Below the pieces are notes generated by a model. It saw only the letters and a list, made by a program, of their open reading frames with translations. It ran no database searches and had not been told where the DNA came from. Below, piece after piece: positions 39,511 through 50,563 of a stretch of DNA of 64,000 bases. Position 1 is the first letter of the stretch. Each line of letters begins with the position of its first letter. Where the stretch lies: NCBI RefSeq assembly GCF_013373865.1, contig NC_050467.1, forward strand, positions 30,092,996-30,156,995. Direction: 5' to 3'. This DNA is from Monomorium pharaonis (taxonomy: Eukaryota > Arthropoda > Insecta > Hymenoptera > Formicidae). Position numbers and translations under genes: made by a program.

Positions 39511-40200
39511 TGTTTCTTGACACGCGAGAGACGCGTGTCTTGAGTCCGCTCGAGCCAGCGTTTCCCGGGTGCGACACGTGAAACGCTGTCTCCTAATCGA
39601 ATCTTGGCCAATGGGCTTGGAACGCGATCCCGCCGGTTCGTCGGATTTTCGTGTAAGCGTTCGCTCGCAAGTCAGTCGTGCGCTACTGCCTCCATCGAGC
39701 ACCGCATACTCAAAAGTAGTCTCGCGAACAGTAAACCGTACTGCTTCGCTGTACATTCGTGCATTTATCTCTATCAATCGGACGCCGTGCTGCATTGCGT
39801 GCGAACCGCTTCCAATTCGAACTACTTATTCAAGACTTGTTCATAGTGTTGGTGACGCGCGTGATAGCGGTGGCTCGCGGTCGCGACACCCTCTTGCGAT
39901 CCGCGTCATCGTCTTAATACGCGCACAAGATATCCGCTCCGGAAGGGTGTGCATATCACACTCGGCAAGATTTCCGTCGCGTCGATCTATCGCATCTACG
40001 GGGGATTCAAGATATCCGTTTGTTCGGCCCCCGCTGTCTCGTTCTATCCAAGTGCATGTAAAGTTAGTGAATTAAAGGAATAGTGCAAGGTATAATTATT
40101 TTACTGGTGTGATTTCCCTGCTCAACATTCTCCCGCACTTCCATCTCGCGACGCTCAGCGCTGGGCGATTCCGGCGTCATATGTTCTGTGCGTGATCAGT
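39511..40200. other. CpG-rich block of unknown origin
   Basis: About 690 bases much richer in GC and CpG than either side. A plus-strand frame of 168 codons (39569-40075) exists but has no recognisable domain and looks like random reading through arginine/serine-rich codons. A donor-like CCAA|GTGAGT lies near 40204. It could be an LTR, promoter or 5' exon piece; I cannot decide. Confidence 0.3.
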
Positions 40201-40695
40201 CCAAGTGAGTAGTCACGCGCAAACAATAAATATTTTGTACATATTTTTATGTCCGATTTGTCAGGTATAAAAAATATATTCTTTAAAAAATATTTTTTGA
40301 AAATAAATTTGTAAAATATATATGAATATTTATGATATTTTGTGCTATCTGGGTAATAACAAATGTAATAATAAACAAATTCAATATTTTAGTTATTCTA
40401 AGTTTCAATTAGTTATTCTAAGTTTAATATAGAAAATAAGTTAATATAGGTTTAATATAGAAAATTCTCAAATAAGAGATAAATACATACTATTTACATA
40501 ATATTTGTGATTTTTAAATTAAATGCAATATACCCAATGTTATTTTAAATTAATATTTTGTTTATGTAATTTTCAAGTATCGATATTAATGATATCGATA
40601 CAAGACGTGCGATATTTTCTGCGTATCGATGTTTTTATCCACGATACATATCGATATGATGTATCGATACTTTTAGCTTGTATCGCCCATCCCTA
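40201..40695. other. AT-rich stretch with TATCGAT cluster and hAT-like end
   Basis: No gene. Several ATCGATA/TATCGAT motifs lie at 40575-40670. TATCGCCCATCCCTA at 40681-40695 reads in reverse as TAGGGATGGGCGATA, a typical hAT terminal sequence. The other end was not found. Confidence 0.35.
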
Positions 40696-41135
40696 GTGTG
40701 AACCTGGCGTATTATTTTGTGAAAATTTATTAATTACTCACAGAGTTCTGTTCTTATTTTCAATAATTATATAATTCCTTATAAATTGCATAAATAGTTT
40801 CTATGTGACGAAAGTTTTTGTCACATGGAACATAAGACGTTTTGTTAGTCTTGTGTTTTACTTTACACTAGAACACTTTTTGCTTGAACGAAACTATTTA
40901 TGCAGTTTATAAGGAATCATAGAATTATTGAAAATAAGAACAGAACTCTATGGCTGGTATTCATAGTTGAATCTTATTTCAAGATCGTCTCAAGCAGTAT
41001 CTTAAAAGATGCTAATACGGCTTTGTGATTGGCTGATAGCATCTTAAGACAGTACAAGATGATCATAAGACCCGACTATGAATACCGGCCTAAGTAATTA
41101 ATAAATTTTCACGAAATAATACGCCAGGTTCACAC
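40696..41135. mobile_element. Foldback MITE (GTGTGAACCTGGCGT ends)
   Basis: The arms GTGTGAACCTGGCGTATTAT (left) and its inverted copy ending ACGCCAGGTTCACAC (right) continue inwards for more than 100 bases, including a matched GAGTTCTGTTCTTATTTTCA block. The right arm is broken by the MITE at 40951-41090. It has no coding sequence. Confidence 0.75.
40951..41090. mobile_element. Nested MITE, GGCCGGTATTCATAGT family, copy 1
   Basis: 140 bases with inverted ends TGGCTGGTATTCATAGT and ACTATGAATACCGGCC, flanked by TA. TA duplication suggests mariner/Tc1-type mobilisation. Confidence 0.7.
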
Positions 41136-41230
41136 ACACATACACATTTAAAGTTGCTAATTACATTTACTATTTTTTTTCCATACAGACAAAAATGAGA
41201 TAACACACGCTATATAATAACCTTCACACT

Positions 41231-41722
41231 CCCAGATAGCCAAGCGAGATTGAGCATATCGGGCAAATTACTGCATGTATGTTGTGAACTTGCCCACAAT
41301 TTGCTGTCATCGTGGAACAAAGTTAGCATCAGGAGGGCAAATAACCTTCATGAGTTTATGGCCGGTATTCATAATCGAATCTTATTCAAGACCCAGCACG
41401 ATCTTGAGACGTCAATGCTGTTATTTCATTGGTTGTAAGTCTCAAGTCGGCTCGAAGCTAGACTGACAATTCTTGAACTAAGATCCGTCTATGAATTCCG
41501 TCCTATGAAATTGCAAGTGCATGCATTGAGAAATAATAAACTTGTCACATTGACAGCAAATTGTGCATGCATGTTGACAACTTGCCGCCAGTTTGTTGAA
41601 TTCTAATGAAGAATTTTACATGATGTCAGAACAACAGACAGTTTGAGAAAACACCTTGGCTTTATTTTAGGGAATAAGTTACAGCAAAATGGCAACACGT
41701 TGCCTTCATTTGACAATCTGGG
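41231..41722. mobile_element. MITE-like element with CCCAGATAGCC/CCCAGATTGTC ends
   Basis: It begins CCCAGATAGCCAAG and ends TTGACAATCTGGG in inverse. The inner parts contain related GCAAATTGT/ACAATTTGC segments in opposite directions. It is interrupted by the MITE at 41359-41503. Confidence 0.5.
41359..41503. mobile_element. Nested MITE, GGCCGGTATTCATAGT family, copy 2
   Basis: 145 bases, TGGCCGGTATTCATAATCG to TCTATGAATTCCGTCC, with TA on both sides. It is related to 40951-41090 in ends and length. Confidence 0.65.
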
Positions 41723-43386
41723 CTTATGGTGTTAAAATAATTCCTTCATAGAACATAATAATAGATACTAACCTTTGTACCCAGCCTCTCTTTGTAGAAA
41801 GTCGACGACGGGAAAGTGGCAAATACTTCCGCTTATACGTCTCACTCATTATTTATACTATATAAATCACTTCACTGATTTACTCAATTATTTATTCTGC
41901 ACGTGAGATCTGACACACGTTACAACGTGAACGTCTTCCTCGCGTGTTGTCGTTTTGTGCAAACGCGTTACGTCGGTAACAATTCGCGCCACGAAACAGT
42001 TCGCCCAGTAGATAATACCGGCACACAAGTCAGTCCGTTTACTTTATGGTGTATATATACTACTATAACGATATAGAATACAGTACAAGCTGTAGCACGA
42101 GCCATTTAATAATGAAAGTTTTAAAAGATATTATAATTAATAATTTCTAAAATTGTGTTTATATTGCGGTAATAATTTTCTGTTATAGAAAATTAAAAAA
42201 AATTGTAGAGCTTTGTTCAAACATATTTCTAGTTAATTACTGTTAGAAGTGTGTGCATTATGAAATTATACGCAATTTTATGGTAGTATAAAATTAATTC
42301 CATTTTATTAAAATAAATTTTTGGTTTGAATAAAATAAATAAAATAAATTAATACTAAAAGTAAAACCAGATGTAAGATTCTTTTATCGGAATAATTTTA
42401 ATTTAAAAAAATGAAGTAAAATTTTAAAACAATAAATACAATAAACAAAACAATAAAATAAATTGCATATTATATTTTTAATGTCAGTTATTATTGTAAA
42501 AATATTATTGTAAAAATTAATTAGTATTAGATGTTAGACATATAGAACATTAATTTCCATACTATATACAAAGAGAAAAAGATGTCAAATTTTGAGACCT
42601 AAATATTTCTTATTACTTTTTTCAATATTTATTTATTATAAAATTTGTTTGTGAAAATGAAATAAACTTTTCTACAAAATATTCTGTAAAATGTTCTTCT
42701 AAAATATATATTTTTTTAAATACGTCTTATTTAAAGAGATTGCATCTAACGTAAAAATAAATTATTTATTTGCTAGAAATTTAACTTTTATTTCGCCGTA
42801 TTTAAATAAACTATTTATTAAAGAAATATATTTAACATTTTTTGATAAAAAGTATGGTTTTTACTTAAAAAATTTTATTACTAAGAAATAAACCAAGAAA
42901 AACGAGGTGTATTTCATAGAAATGTATATTTCGTCATCATAAATCTTTTTATAACAAATAAATATCGAAAAAAACGTCACAAGAAATGTTCTTATTATTT
43001 TGACTTTTATCTCTCAGTGAGAAATATGTAATTTCATATTTGTATTTAATCTTTGTTTTTGGAAAAACCTTTGTGTTTATAATAATTTGCAGGCAATCCA
43101 CATGTTTCAATCGTTTTTGTGTAATTAATATTTGTGTGTCAATACATAAAACATATTTTTCTTAGTTAGTCCTTTCAAGATATGTATATATTACATGCTT
43201 GTCGAATATATTTTACAGAATTATACAGAATATATTTTGAATCAAAAATAAGAAATAAATGATGTCTCAAGTCTGTTACGTAGTCCTTTTTTACAGTCAT
43301 GTTTTATTGCCTTTAAAAATTGTCCAAGTTACATTAAATTTAAAAAATATAAAAATATAAAAGATCAATGTAAAATATTCTGTTTG
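41723..43386. other. AT-rich intergenic sequence
   Basis: About 1.66 kb, very AT-rich beyond 42080. I see no supported reading frame, RNA gene or clear repeat end. A short region rich in CG dinucleotides (41900-42010) has no recognisable feature. Confidence 0.5.
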
Positions 43387-45457
43387 TAGCGGCGAGACCG
43401 CAGATATATATATTATTCGATATTAAACTCATTTACCTTATATTAATCATAGCTAGATATGCGTTAGCGGCAAGTCCGCATAAGTACTGTAAAATATTAC
43501 AAGATACACATATAGATTTGTTACTGCAATAGCGGAAGAACCGCATTATAATTATCATATATTTTATATAACGTTTATTACGTATGTAAGCATAGTATGC
43601 ATATACATTTGTTAAACCGAACGTCGCAACAGCGAGCGGTATATTGTAAGCGCAACGAAGCGCATATTATATTTGTCTTATGTTATAACGACACGAGGAT
43701 GTCGGACTCGCGATAGGATGCGAGAATTATATTGTTTTGTTCATCTGCATGATTAATAAACGCAGTACCACTCAATAAGTACACTCCGGTCATATGCGCT
43801 GAGCCGTGTGAGCGTGCGTGTGTGAAAGAGAGTGTGTGGCATGCTTGCGTGCATGTAGATACGATATATTTTATATTTGTGCGTTAAACGGCATTGCCGT
43901 AATAAATTGTATACGTTGCATGTTATTATGCATTAATATTCCTTATTTTATTTGTTACGTTCCGTAAATATCGCAATTAAGCACCTGTCTCCTTGTTCAG
44001 ACAGAGATAGAGATAGCCGAGGACCGCGAGCGGCTTAAGGCGCATGGGGATCAGCCAGCCAGATTTTGACAGGTGGAGGTTAGGTTGCCCATGGTCGAAC
44101 ATACGCGACACGATTACCACGTACGCGAGGCAAATTAATCGCGAGATTACGCTCGAGATTCCCCAAACAATAGTCCTCTATTTTAATATTCATTGGTGGG
44201 ATGTCATTTACCACATTTTCATAACGATAACTATATCGGAAGGACAGGAGGGAATCGCGACCGTTCTCTGGCAAGTCTTTGATGCCACGGCAAGCGAGCC
44301 GGAACATTTTGCATAGCCAACGCATAATTATGCGTTAATTATTCATATATATGTTAATTATCAAGTGACGCTAAAGGCGCGTTCACTTCATCAGTAACGC
44401 AGGTCCGCGATTTTTGCATAACGCGCATATCGCTTGACGCGAGCGCATGATTTCTTATTGTTTTATATTATCTAACGCCAATTTAGGCAATTCATTTCAT
44501 TTAAGCATTAATTAAGCTTTTTCGGACCTTAAGCCATTAAGGCAGTCCGTGTGGACGAACCTGCGTTACCAATAGCGTTGCAGCATGGCTCGCTCGACGC
44601 TGTGGAATTCTTACGCATTGCGCATGCGGTGCCACAGCATCCGAGCGAGAACAGAGTGAGTGCGAATGAGACACCGTTCGATGCTCACCGATTGGCGGAG
44701 ACAGATGACCTGACAACAACAAGCCAATCGTTGTGCACCGGATGGTGGGGATGCTTGATATCAAGCGGCTCAGCGACAGAACGTTAAAAAAGTCTGCAAC
44801 GAGACATCGTAGGGTACGTACGTGCGTACGTCGTGCGTTTCCCGCGTAACCTCGTTAACGTGATATACGTATTAAGTGCGTAGGCAGTAACGGGCGCGAC
44901 TAATTAATTTGGTTTAGCGATACAACCCGCGAGCCTCGCCGGCAGATTATTTCCGCGCTGAAGATAATCGCGAGCGCGTAATAAATTCGCGTAAGTCGAG
45001 ACGGCGTTATGCGAGAAGCGTCGTTAAGACAAGTGAATCACGACACCCGCGTGAGCGATTACGCCGCATTGTGAGTGTGTGCGTGAGTGTTTTGTAAATA
45101 AATCGAGTTGTGTGATATCCTGAAAGTCCCGAAATATCGTGCATTCCTGAAATTCCCATCCTGGGCGTTCAACACATTGTGGCGGGAGATTGCGTCATCC
45201 AACGCGCACCCACGCAACGGACGTTCCAGTGGATTCTACGAACGCGGGGGTCCCCAGCCAAGTTCGAGCGGACAGAACAGCGAGGATTTCCGCATATCAA
45301 AGCCGAGCTGGCGATATTCGAGATCCGGCCGAAACATCCCAAGGGCCGTGACGACACCCTGGCGGCGGGGCATAAACACCGACTTGGCGACCGTGTAAAG
45401 TAAGAATTCTTAAGATCTGGCAGGATTTTCTTAAACCTGTAAGCATGTTCGGTCACA
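43387..45457 (+). mobile_element. LTR-G relative, inverted and truncated
   Basis: Matches 20000-22045 in reverse order: hairpin ladder (43388-43895), the roughly 90-codon frame (44044-44316), CCAAT boxes (44570, 44690, 44723), the promoter region, the CACCCTGGCGGCGGGGC block (45356) and the primer-like CTTGGCGACCGTG (45383), ending TTCGGTCACA. The pol-tail part of LTR-G is missing. There is no telomere-type repeat or AGGT at either end, so it is a broken, older or moved copy. Confidence 0.8.
44044..44316 (+). CDS. Conserved small LTR-encoded protein, second copy
   Basis: 90 codons, ATG to TAG, the counterpart of 21144-21419. Conserved blocks are RLGCPWS, YAR..NREIT, EIPQTIVLYFNI, HWWDVIYHIFITITIS and EGIATVLWQ. 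An in-frame TAG lies shortly upstream of the ATG (at about 44011-44013), and the GAGCGGCTTAAGG leader before the start is shared by both copies. The frame remaining open in a truncated LTR suggests recent activity or use. Function unknown; no catalytic motif is visible. Confidence 0.6.
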   Translation: MGISQPDFDRWRLGCPWSNIRDTITTYARQINREITLEIPQTIVLYFNIHWWDVIYHIFITITISEGQEGIATVLWQVFDATASEPEHFA

Positions 45458-45734
45458 ACCGTAATTGTGCTTTAGTCTAAAAAAAAATTATTTTGTACAA
45501 AAAATTTTAAAACAATTAATAAAGCTCGTCTTACGTAATAAAAAAGTTTGGTTGATTGTATATATTATTATAAAAAATAAGTAAAAAAAAACTGCGGAAT
45601 TAAACCTGGGTCGGCAGATCGGTAGGCACTCGCTCATTGCTTGTCGCCAAAGAGCCTTCTTGAAATCGATGTTACAAATGCGATATATAAAGCGCCAGAA
45701 CTTTCTAAAAATTTCTGTCGTGATTTCTGTCTCG
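45458..45734. other. No feature recognised
   Basis: AT-rich sequence after the LTR-G relative, with a short mixed segment (45590-45680) that matches nothing else here. Confidence 0.4.
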
Positions 45735-45915
45735 TCACAAAATGTGCTTGATGTAAGAATTTTGGACTTTCTACACATAAATGAAGACAAGAAAAGTAAA
45801 CATTTAAGAACAATACAACGCTTTCAGATTGAGCATAGGCGTTCTAATAAAAAAGATTACTGTGTAACAAAATTTCGTGTCTGAAAATTTGGCACGCCCG
45901 CGCTTGCACGTGCAT

Positions 45916-45958
<43 letters not shown>

Positions 45959-46029
45959 GTCTCATTTTATTCTATATACGCAATTCTTGCATGCAATCTA
46001 TGCACGTGTGTGTGCGTGTGTGTGCGCGC

Positions 46030-46074
<45 letters not shown>

Positions 46075-46385
46075 GGTGGGTGGGTGGGTGGGTGAATGCG
46101 AGCGTACAGTTCGATGGTAAAAAGAAGCGAGAAAGTGCTGAACTAAAGTAGCGACATCTATCCGAACATCCGTCAACCAATATATATGCTATATATATGC
46201 ATTTCAGGCAGGCACACGAAATTTTCAGACATGAAATTTTGTTACACAGTAATCTTTTTTATTAGAACACCTACGCTCAATCTGAAAGCGTAATATTGTT
46301 CGTAAATGTTCACTTTTCTTGCCTGCAGGCTTGATTTATGCGTACGAGGTCTAAAATTTTTATATCAGGCACATTTTGTTACAAG
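45735..46385. mobile_element. Inverted-repeat element enclosing microsatellites
   Basis: Left arm (about 45745-45890) and right arm (about 46215-46385) are inverted copies over about 130 bases, with matched blocks TTACTGTGTAACAAAATTTC and its reverse, and GATTGAGCATAGGCGTTC with its reverse. The middle is filled by (TC)n, (GT)n and (GC)n. It has no coding sequence. Confidence 0.65.
45917..46095 (+). repeat. Compound microsatellite
   Basis: (TC)n at 45917-45959, then GTGTGT/GCGCGC runs at 46004-46070 and GGTGG/GGGT units to 46093. The GC run directly followed by GT could adopt Z-DNA. Confidence 0.85.
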
Positions 46386-47070
46386 TCGGCGCCAGAAGCC
46401 GACAATTTTATAATTTTTTGTCGTTTTTCCTACAAAATCGTTACGATACAGAATTGTTATCGTTTATATTTTAATTCTGGAGAAAGATTTTTCATTCTGT
46501 AAACGCAATTAAAAGATTAGTGAGAAATTAAATTGTCGGTAAAACAGGACAACTTTAGCATCCCTTTAACAACCATATATTTTAAGGACAATTAAATCGG
46601 TACCAGATGGTTGACATTTTTTTTGTGTAAGTTTTATTAATTCATTCATTGAACTGTGTATTTAATTTATTGTTACTTTCAACTTGAATATTATTTTCAA
46701 CTTGAGAGTTAATATAAGTGTTATTCTTAAATTAAAAGTAACGCTCAAATTAACTCTTAACTTGAGAATAATACTCAAGTTAAAAGTAACGCTCATTAAA
46801 CTCTTAAGTTAAGAATAACACTGAGGTTAACCCTCAAGTTCAGGGTTATACTCTAATTAAGGGTTATACTCAAGTTGAGTGTCCGAAATAACATTAAAAT
46901 TGAGTGTTATTTTGAGTTTTACTTTGAGTGTTATTTTGAGTGTATTTTGGAGTGTTTTTTCCGTAAGGGATGAAAAGGCAGCTTTCAGGTTATTTTTACT
47001 GATGAAAAGGCAGTTTTCAGGTCGGTCCTGAAAATCTTGGCGTCGAAAAGGCAGTTTTCAGGACCGGTCC
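46386..47070. repeat. Degenerate ACTCAAGTT/AACTTGAGT repeat region and GAAAAGGCAG repeats
   Basis: From about 46675 to 46960 short inverted and direct units related to TTAACTTGAGAATAA recur many times. From 46970 the block GAAAAGGCAGTTTTCAGG occurs three times, ending in the target palindrome of the next element. No reading frame is supported. Confidence 0.5.
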
Positions 47071-47993
47071 TTTTTTTTTACGAGGGGAATGCGTCTTATG
47101 CATACCCCTACCCTGGGGAAAAGGGCGAAGGCTATGTGGGACTCCCCACTAAATCCCTCGGTGGTTGCCTGCCTCCGGAGCAACCGGTGAACTGCGGGAT
47201 CACCGAGGTATGCAACGGCGATTCACCGAATGCCCCCCTCCCCCCCGCGGCACTCTAACCACCCTAAATGTGGGAGTGTGGTCGCGGAGGAAGCCTATCC
47301 CTGAGGGACGGTTTTAAGCCCTCAGGCGGAGGGCCGCCCACTCCCCGTCGTATGTGTAAAAGGGCGAGAGACGCAACCACTCATCCCCCGTCCCCCGTCC
47401 CGAGATAGCCAAAAGATGGGGTAGGCCGTGTTCCCCACGGCCCACCCCGGCCGCCCCACCAGGGGAGGACGGAGCCAGCTAGGGGACTCTCCCGTACGCC
47501 GCTCTCCTCCGCCCCCCCCCTCGCCCTACGGGCGGGATCGGCAGCCCTATCGGCCTCCCGATCCCGCTCCGCCGCCTCCTTCCGCGACATAACATCCTCG
47601 CAGACGAAGGCCACCGCCCTCCATGATCCCTCGTCGCCCACCATGGCCGCGACCACAGCGGGCAACGAAATGTCCCTCCTTATTGAACTGGTCAGGACAT
47701 GGCGCTGACCCGCCCACGCGGGGCACTCTTCAAGGATGCGCCGTGTCCCGAGCCGCCCGACAGTGGTGACACCGGAGGTCGACCTCCCTCCCAATTCGAT
47801 GCAGGTACTCCCTGAAGCACCCGTGCCCAAGGAGCACCTGCACCAATCTGAACGTCAAGGGCCCGTGAGCTGACCCACCCAGTCCGAGAGGACCGGGCGG
47901 ACCGCCCCGATGAACCCCAGATCCTCCCTCGCCCGAGCGAGTTGCTCGGACCAGAGGTCCAGGGATCGCCGCCGGGCTTGGAGGTTCCAAGCC
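47071..47993 (-). mobile_element. R1-clade-like non-LTR insertion, 5'-truncated
   Basis: 923 bases on the minus strand with a run of nine T at the left end (poly(A) on the minus strand) and TTCAGGACCGGTCC(T) repeated on both sides (47057-47071, 47994-48008), a 14-15 base target duplication. It encodes only the end of ORF2. Confidence 0.85.
47381..47990 (-). pseudogene. R1-clade-like ORF2 C-terminus
   Basis: Three frames in succession: LQARRRSLDLWSEQLAR to SDWVGQLTGP (about 47975-47858), LTFRLVQVLLGHGCFREYLH with CHHCRAARDTAH (about 47855-47735), then LEECPAWAGQRH and an E/R-rich end (to 47381). CxxC...DTAxHxLxECPAW is the R1-clade zinc motif. The shifts near 47857 and 47735 make it non-functional. 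It is closer to a different R1-type family than to the copies at 1 and 9021, which read CHQC...DSAQHALSACP. Confidence 0.75.
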
Positions 47994-48008
47994 TTCAGGA
48001 CCGGTCCT

Positions 48009-48561
48009 GAATAATGCCTATTAACCTGTTTTACGTACAAAGTCCTGAATACAACCTTTATATTGGACAAATATATCTATAATTTGTATTAATGTTTTAA
48101 TTTGATAATGAACGTATACATAAGGATGATGCTTGTATAGATACATTCAAAATTACTTATTTTATGTATGTATATACATATAGCACTTATGTATACAATA
48201 TTATAGTGTATATAGAATGAGACTTCAAAACTGTCCTTTTGCAATTCTACAAACATTCAATCTTTAAAATTATTTTTCATCATGATCAATCAAATAAAAT
48301 ATATAAATATACTATATAACATACATATATTATAAAAAACATATGTAATAATATAAAAATAAGCATACACATATGTATATATAAAATATACAATCATGTT
48401 TTCACTACATACATATATACCATATATTTGGCAATTGATGATTTTTAGAATTGACGACATCTAGAAACTATCACATATTATTGAATACGTTAGAGTATAT
48501 TGACTTTCTGATGCATACATAACTAATATTTTTAAAATATAATTTATTAGTACATATGTAT
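48009..48561. other. AT-rich sequence
   Basis: TATATA/CATATG-rich DNA without a supported gene. It ends with GTAT (48558-48561), the left flank of the next element. Confidence 0.5.
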
Positions 48562-50559
48562 TGTGACGTGACAGCCGCAGGCTGCTGTCCGTCACAAGGC
48601 CCTGAGGGCCCTTACGCAATAACATCACGCGGGCCCTGCGTCCTCCCGCTCGGGAGCGGACGCAAAAGCGTATTCTTTTGTACTTTGTGTGTGTGGCGTC
48701 CCACGTGCTGTCCCTATAATTACGTGTTAAGATTTTTGCGAGCGTTATACCGCGGGTGCGGCGGAGATCGGTGGCTGTGAAGATCTCATTGTAGTTGTCG
48801 GACGTCTCGTCTCCACGGAAAATCTTCCCGGAGATTGCAGAGGAACGGACAACGAAGGAGTCAAGGAAGACCCTTTTTAAGCGGGGGTCCGCAGGTAATG
48901 CCGCCCTTATCTTGCCTACCGTTTGTGCCATGTTAGAATTCCGATACTGCCGCTGAATCACGCTTTCAGGATCCAGCGACGGCGCGCGAGGCCGACATCC
49001 CGACGGGGCGACTGCAGACCCGATACCGCGGGAAGTGCGGCGAAGGAATCACGACAACTCCAGATCCGCCGACGCCCCGTCGAGGAGGAAATGACGCCCC
49101 GATGGCGGAGGATACGCCGGGCGAAGAGAAAAGAGTCGGCCGCGCAAGGAAGCGCCAGGATTCCCGTGCCCGGGGCCCATAAACATCGACCGCCGTGCGT
49201 GGATCGATCAGCCGGCGACAGCGTGGGCACCGCGCTCTGCGCGAAAATCGATTTTCGCGAAATCCGCCAATAAGGGCCGGGAACGCCGGAGGCAAGGTGG
49301 GGCGCGCCGCCGAGCGGTCCCCGCGAGATCCAGGATTCCTCACTCGTGCTGTGGACGTATTCGTAAAAACTGTGTGTGCGTTTTCGAGCTCCCGAGCCTA
49401 GCCGTACAGAAGGACGCAGGGAAGAACGTTATCCCGACCCGGAGGAGGCCAGCCAAGGAGAGGCGAAGTGGTGAGACGAGCGTCAAGCCTATTGTAAAGC
49501 CACCGATTTCGCGGGTTGGGCGAGCCGCGAGGAAATCGCGTACTGGTCGCAAAATCTCTCGGCGTTTATGAGAATCTCGAGTTCCCGGATTCAACGGAGC
49601 TTCGTCGTCTCGCCCGATCGCGCCCGTCCGCGTGATTTCGCTGCGTGCCGTGTGTTTTATAATCGTTTCGCGTTGCGTGTGCGTCCCGATCCGCAGCCGA
49701 GTCAATTGTTGTTGCGTCCGGTCGTCGTGTCGCGGGTTATCCCCGCGCTGTATCTTGTCGCGTCGTAGAAGACTTTGTTCGTCAATGCTGTAAAATTTGG
49801 TCGATCGCACTGTGACTGCGAGCCCTTCGGGGAGTATATTCGGATAATTATCGACGCGTTCGTCGTATCCCGCCGTACTGGCGGATCATTAGTAATCATC
49901 GCGCTTGTCTTCGCGAGAATCGTTCGAGCACGGGAGAACACGAGTCCGTCGCATGTCGCGCGGGCTCGGAGTTGCGATCCGTCCCGTTCGCCCTTGGCGA
50001 GGTCACCCTGACGGAGGTCGGCGTCCTCCAACGGCGCCGAGTCAAGCGTAAGACAAGTCGGAGAGTTCCCGCGTACGCATCATAGCCCGCTCGTTTAACA
50101 GACCGTTCTCGAAAAATTTGATATCCAGCGGACACCCGCTGATAACGCGCGCGAGCCACCACCGCTCCGCAGAGTCGTCCGTTTCTGTATTATTTACGAT
50201 CAAATACACTTGTTATTTTTATTTGTTACATCTGTGTCGTACAAGTAATTCTCTCGCCTTCCCGATTCCATCCGCCCGCACCGAACCTCCCCCTCTACCC
50301 TTTGAGGGCTGAGCAGCTGGATCTCGGAGCCGCTAACGCCCCGGTCGCCTAGCGTGCGCCCGTCTTTCCCGAGATTCAAGTCTCGAAACATTGGTTCGCG
50401 AGTTGGTGCACACAGAGTGGTACGCTTAACGTACCTGGCGCCCAACTTAGTGTTGCGTCGGGAAACCTCGCGTGGATAGTCGCCCCGACACCCGGGCGGC
50501 TCAGGGCCGCGACCAGGGACGGAGGCGAAGTTGGCCGTCGCCCGCGAGCGGCGGTTACA
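48562..50559 (+). mobile_element. Solo-LTR-like element with GTAT target copies
   Basis: 1998 bases from TGTGACGTGACAGCC to GGCGGTTACA with GTAT on both sides (48558-48561, 50560-50563). The ends resemble those of the Gypsy LTRs (TGTGAC...GTTACA) but the target is not telomeric. TGGCGCCCAACTTAGTG, a standard primer-binding type sequence, lies at 50436-50452, again about 120 bases inside the right end. CG-rich frames within it (up to 156 codons) have no recognisable domain and overlap on both strands. Confidence 0.65.
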
Positions 50560-50563
50560 GTAT

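Noticed and set aside
39569..40075. 168-codon plus-strand frame in the CpG-rich block
   Set aside because: No domain, arginine/serine-biased by composition, and competing frames on both strands; I cannot support it as a gene.
45108..45456. Overlapping frames of 74-96 codons at the end of the LTR-G relative
   Set aside because: The corresponding region of LTR-G (20000-20400) does not keep the same frames; it is conserved leader sequence rather than a gene.
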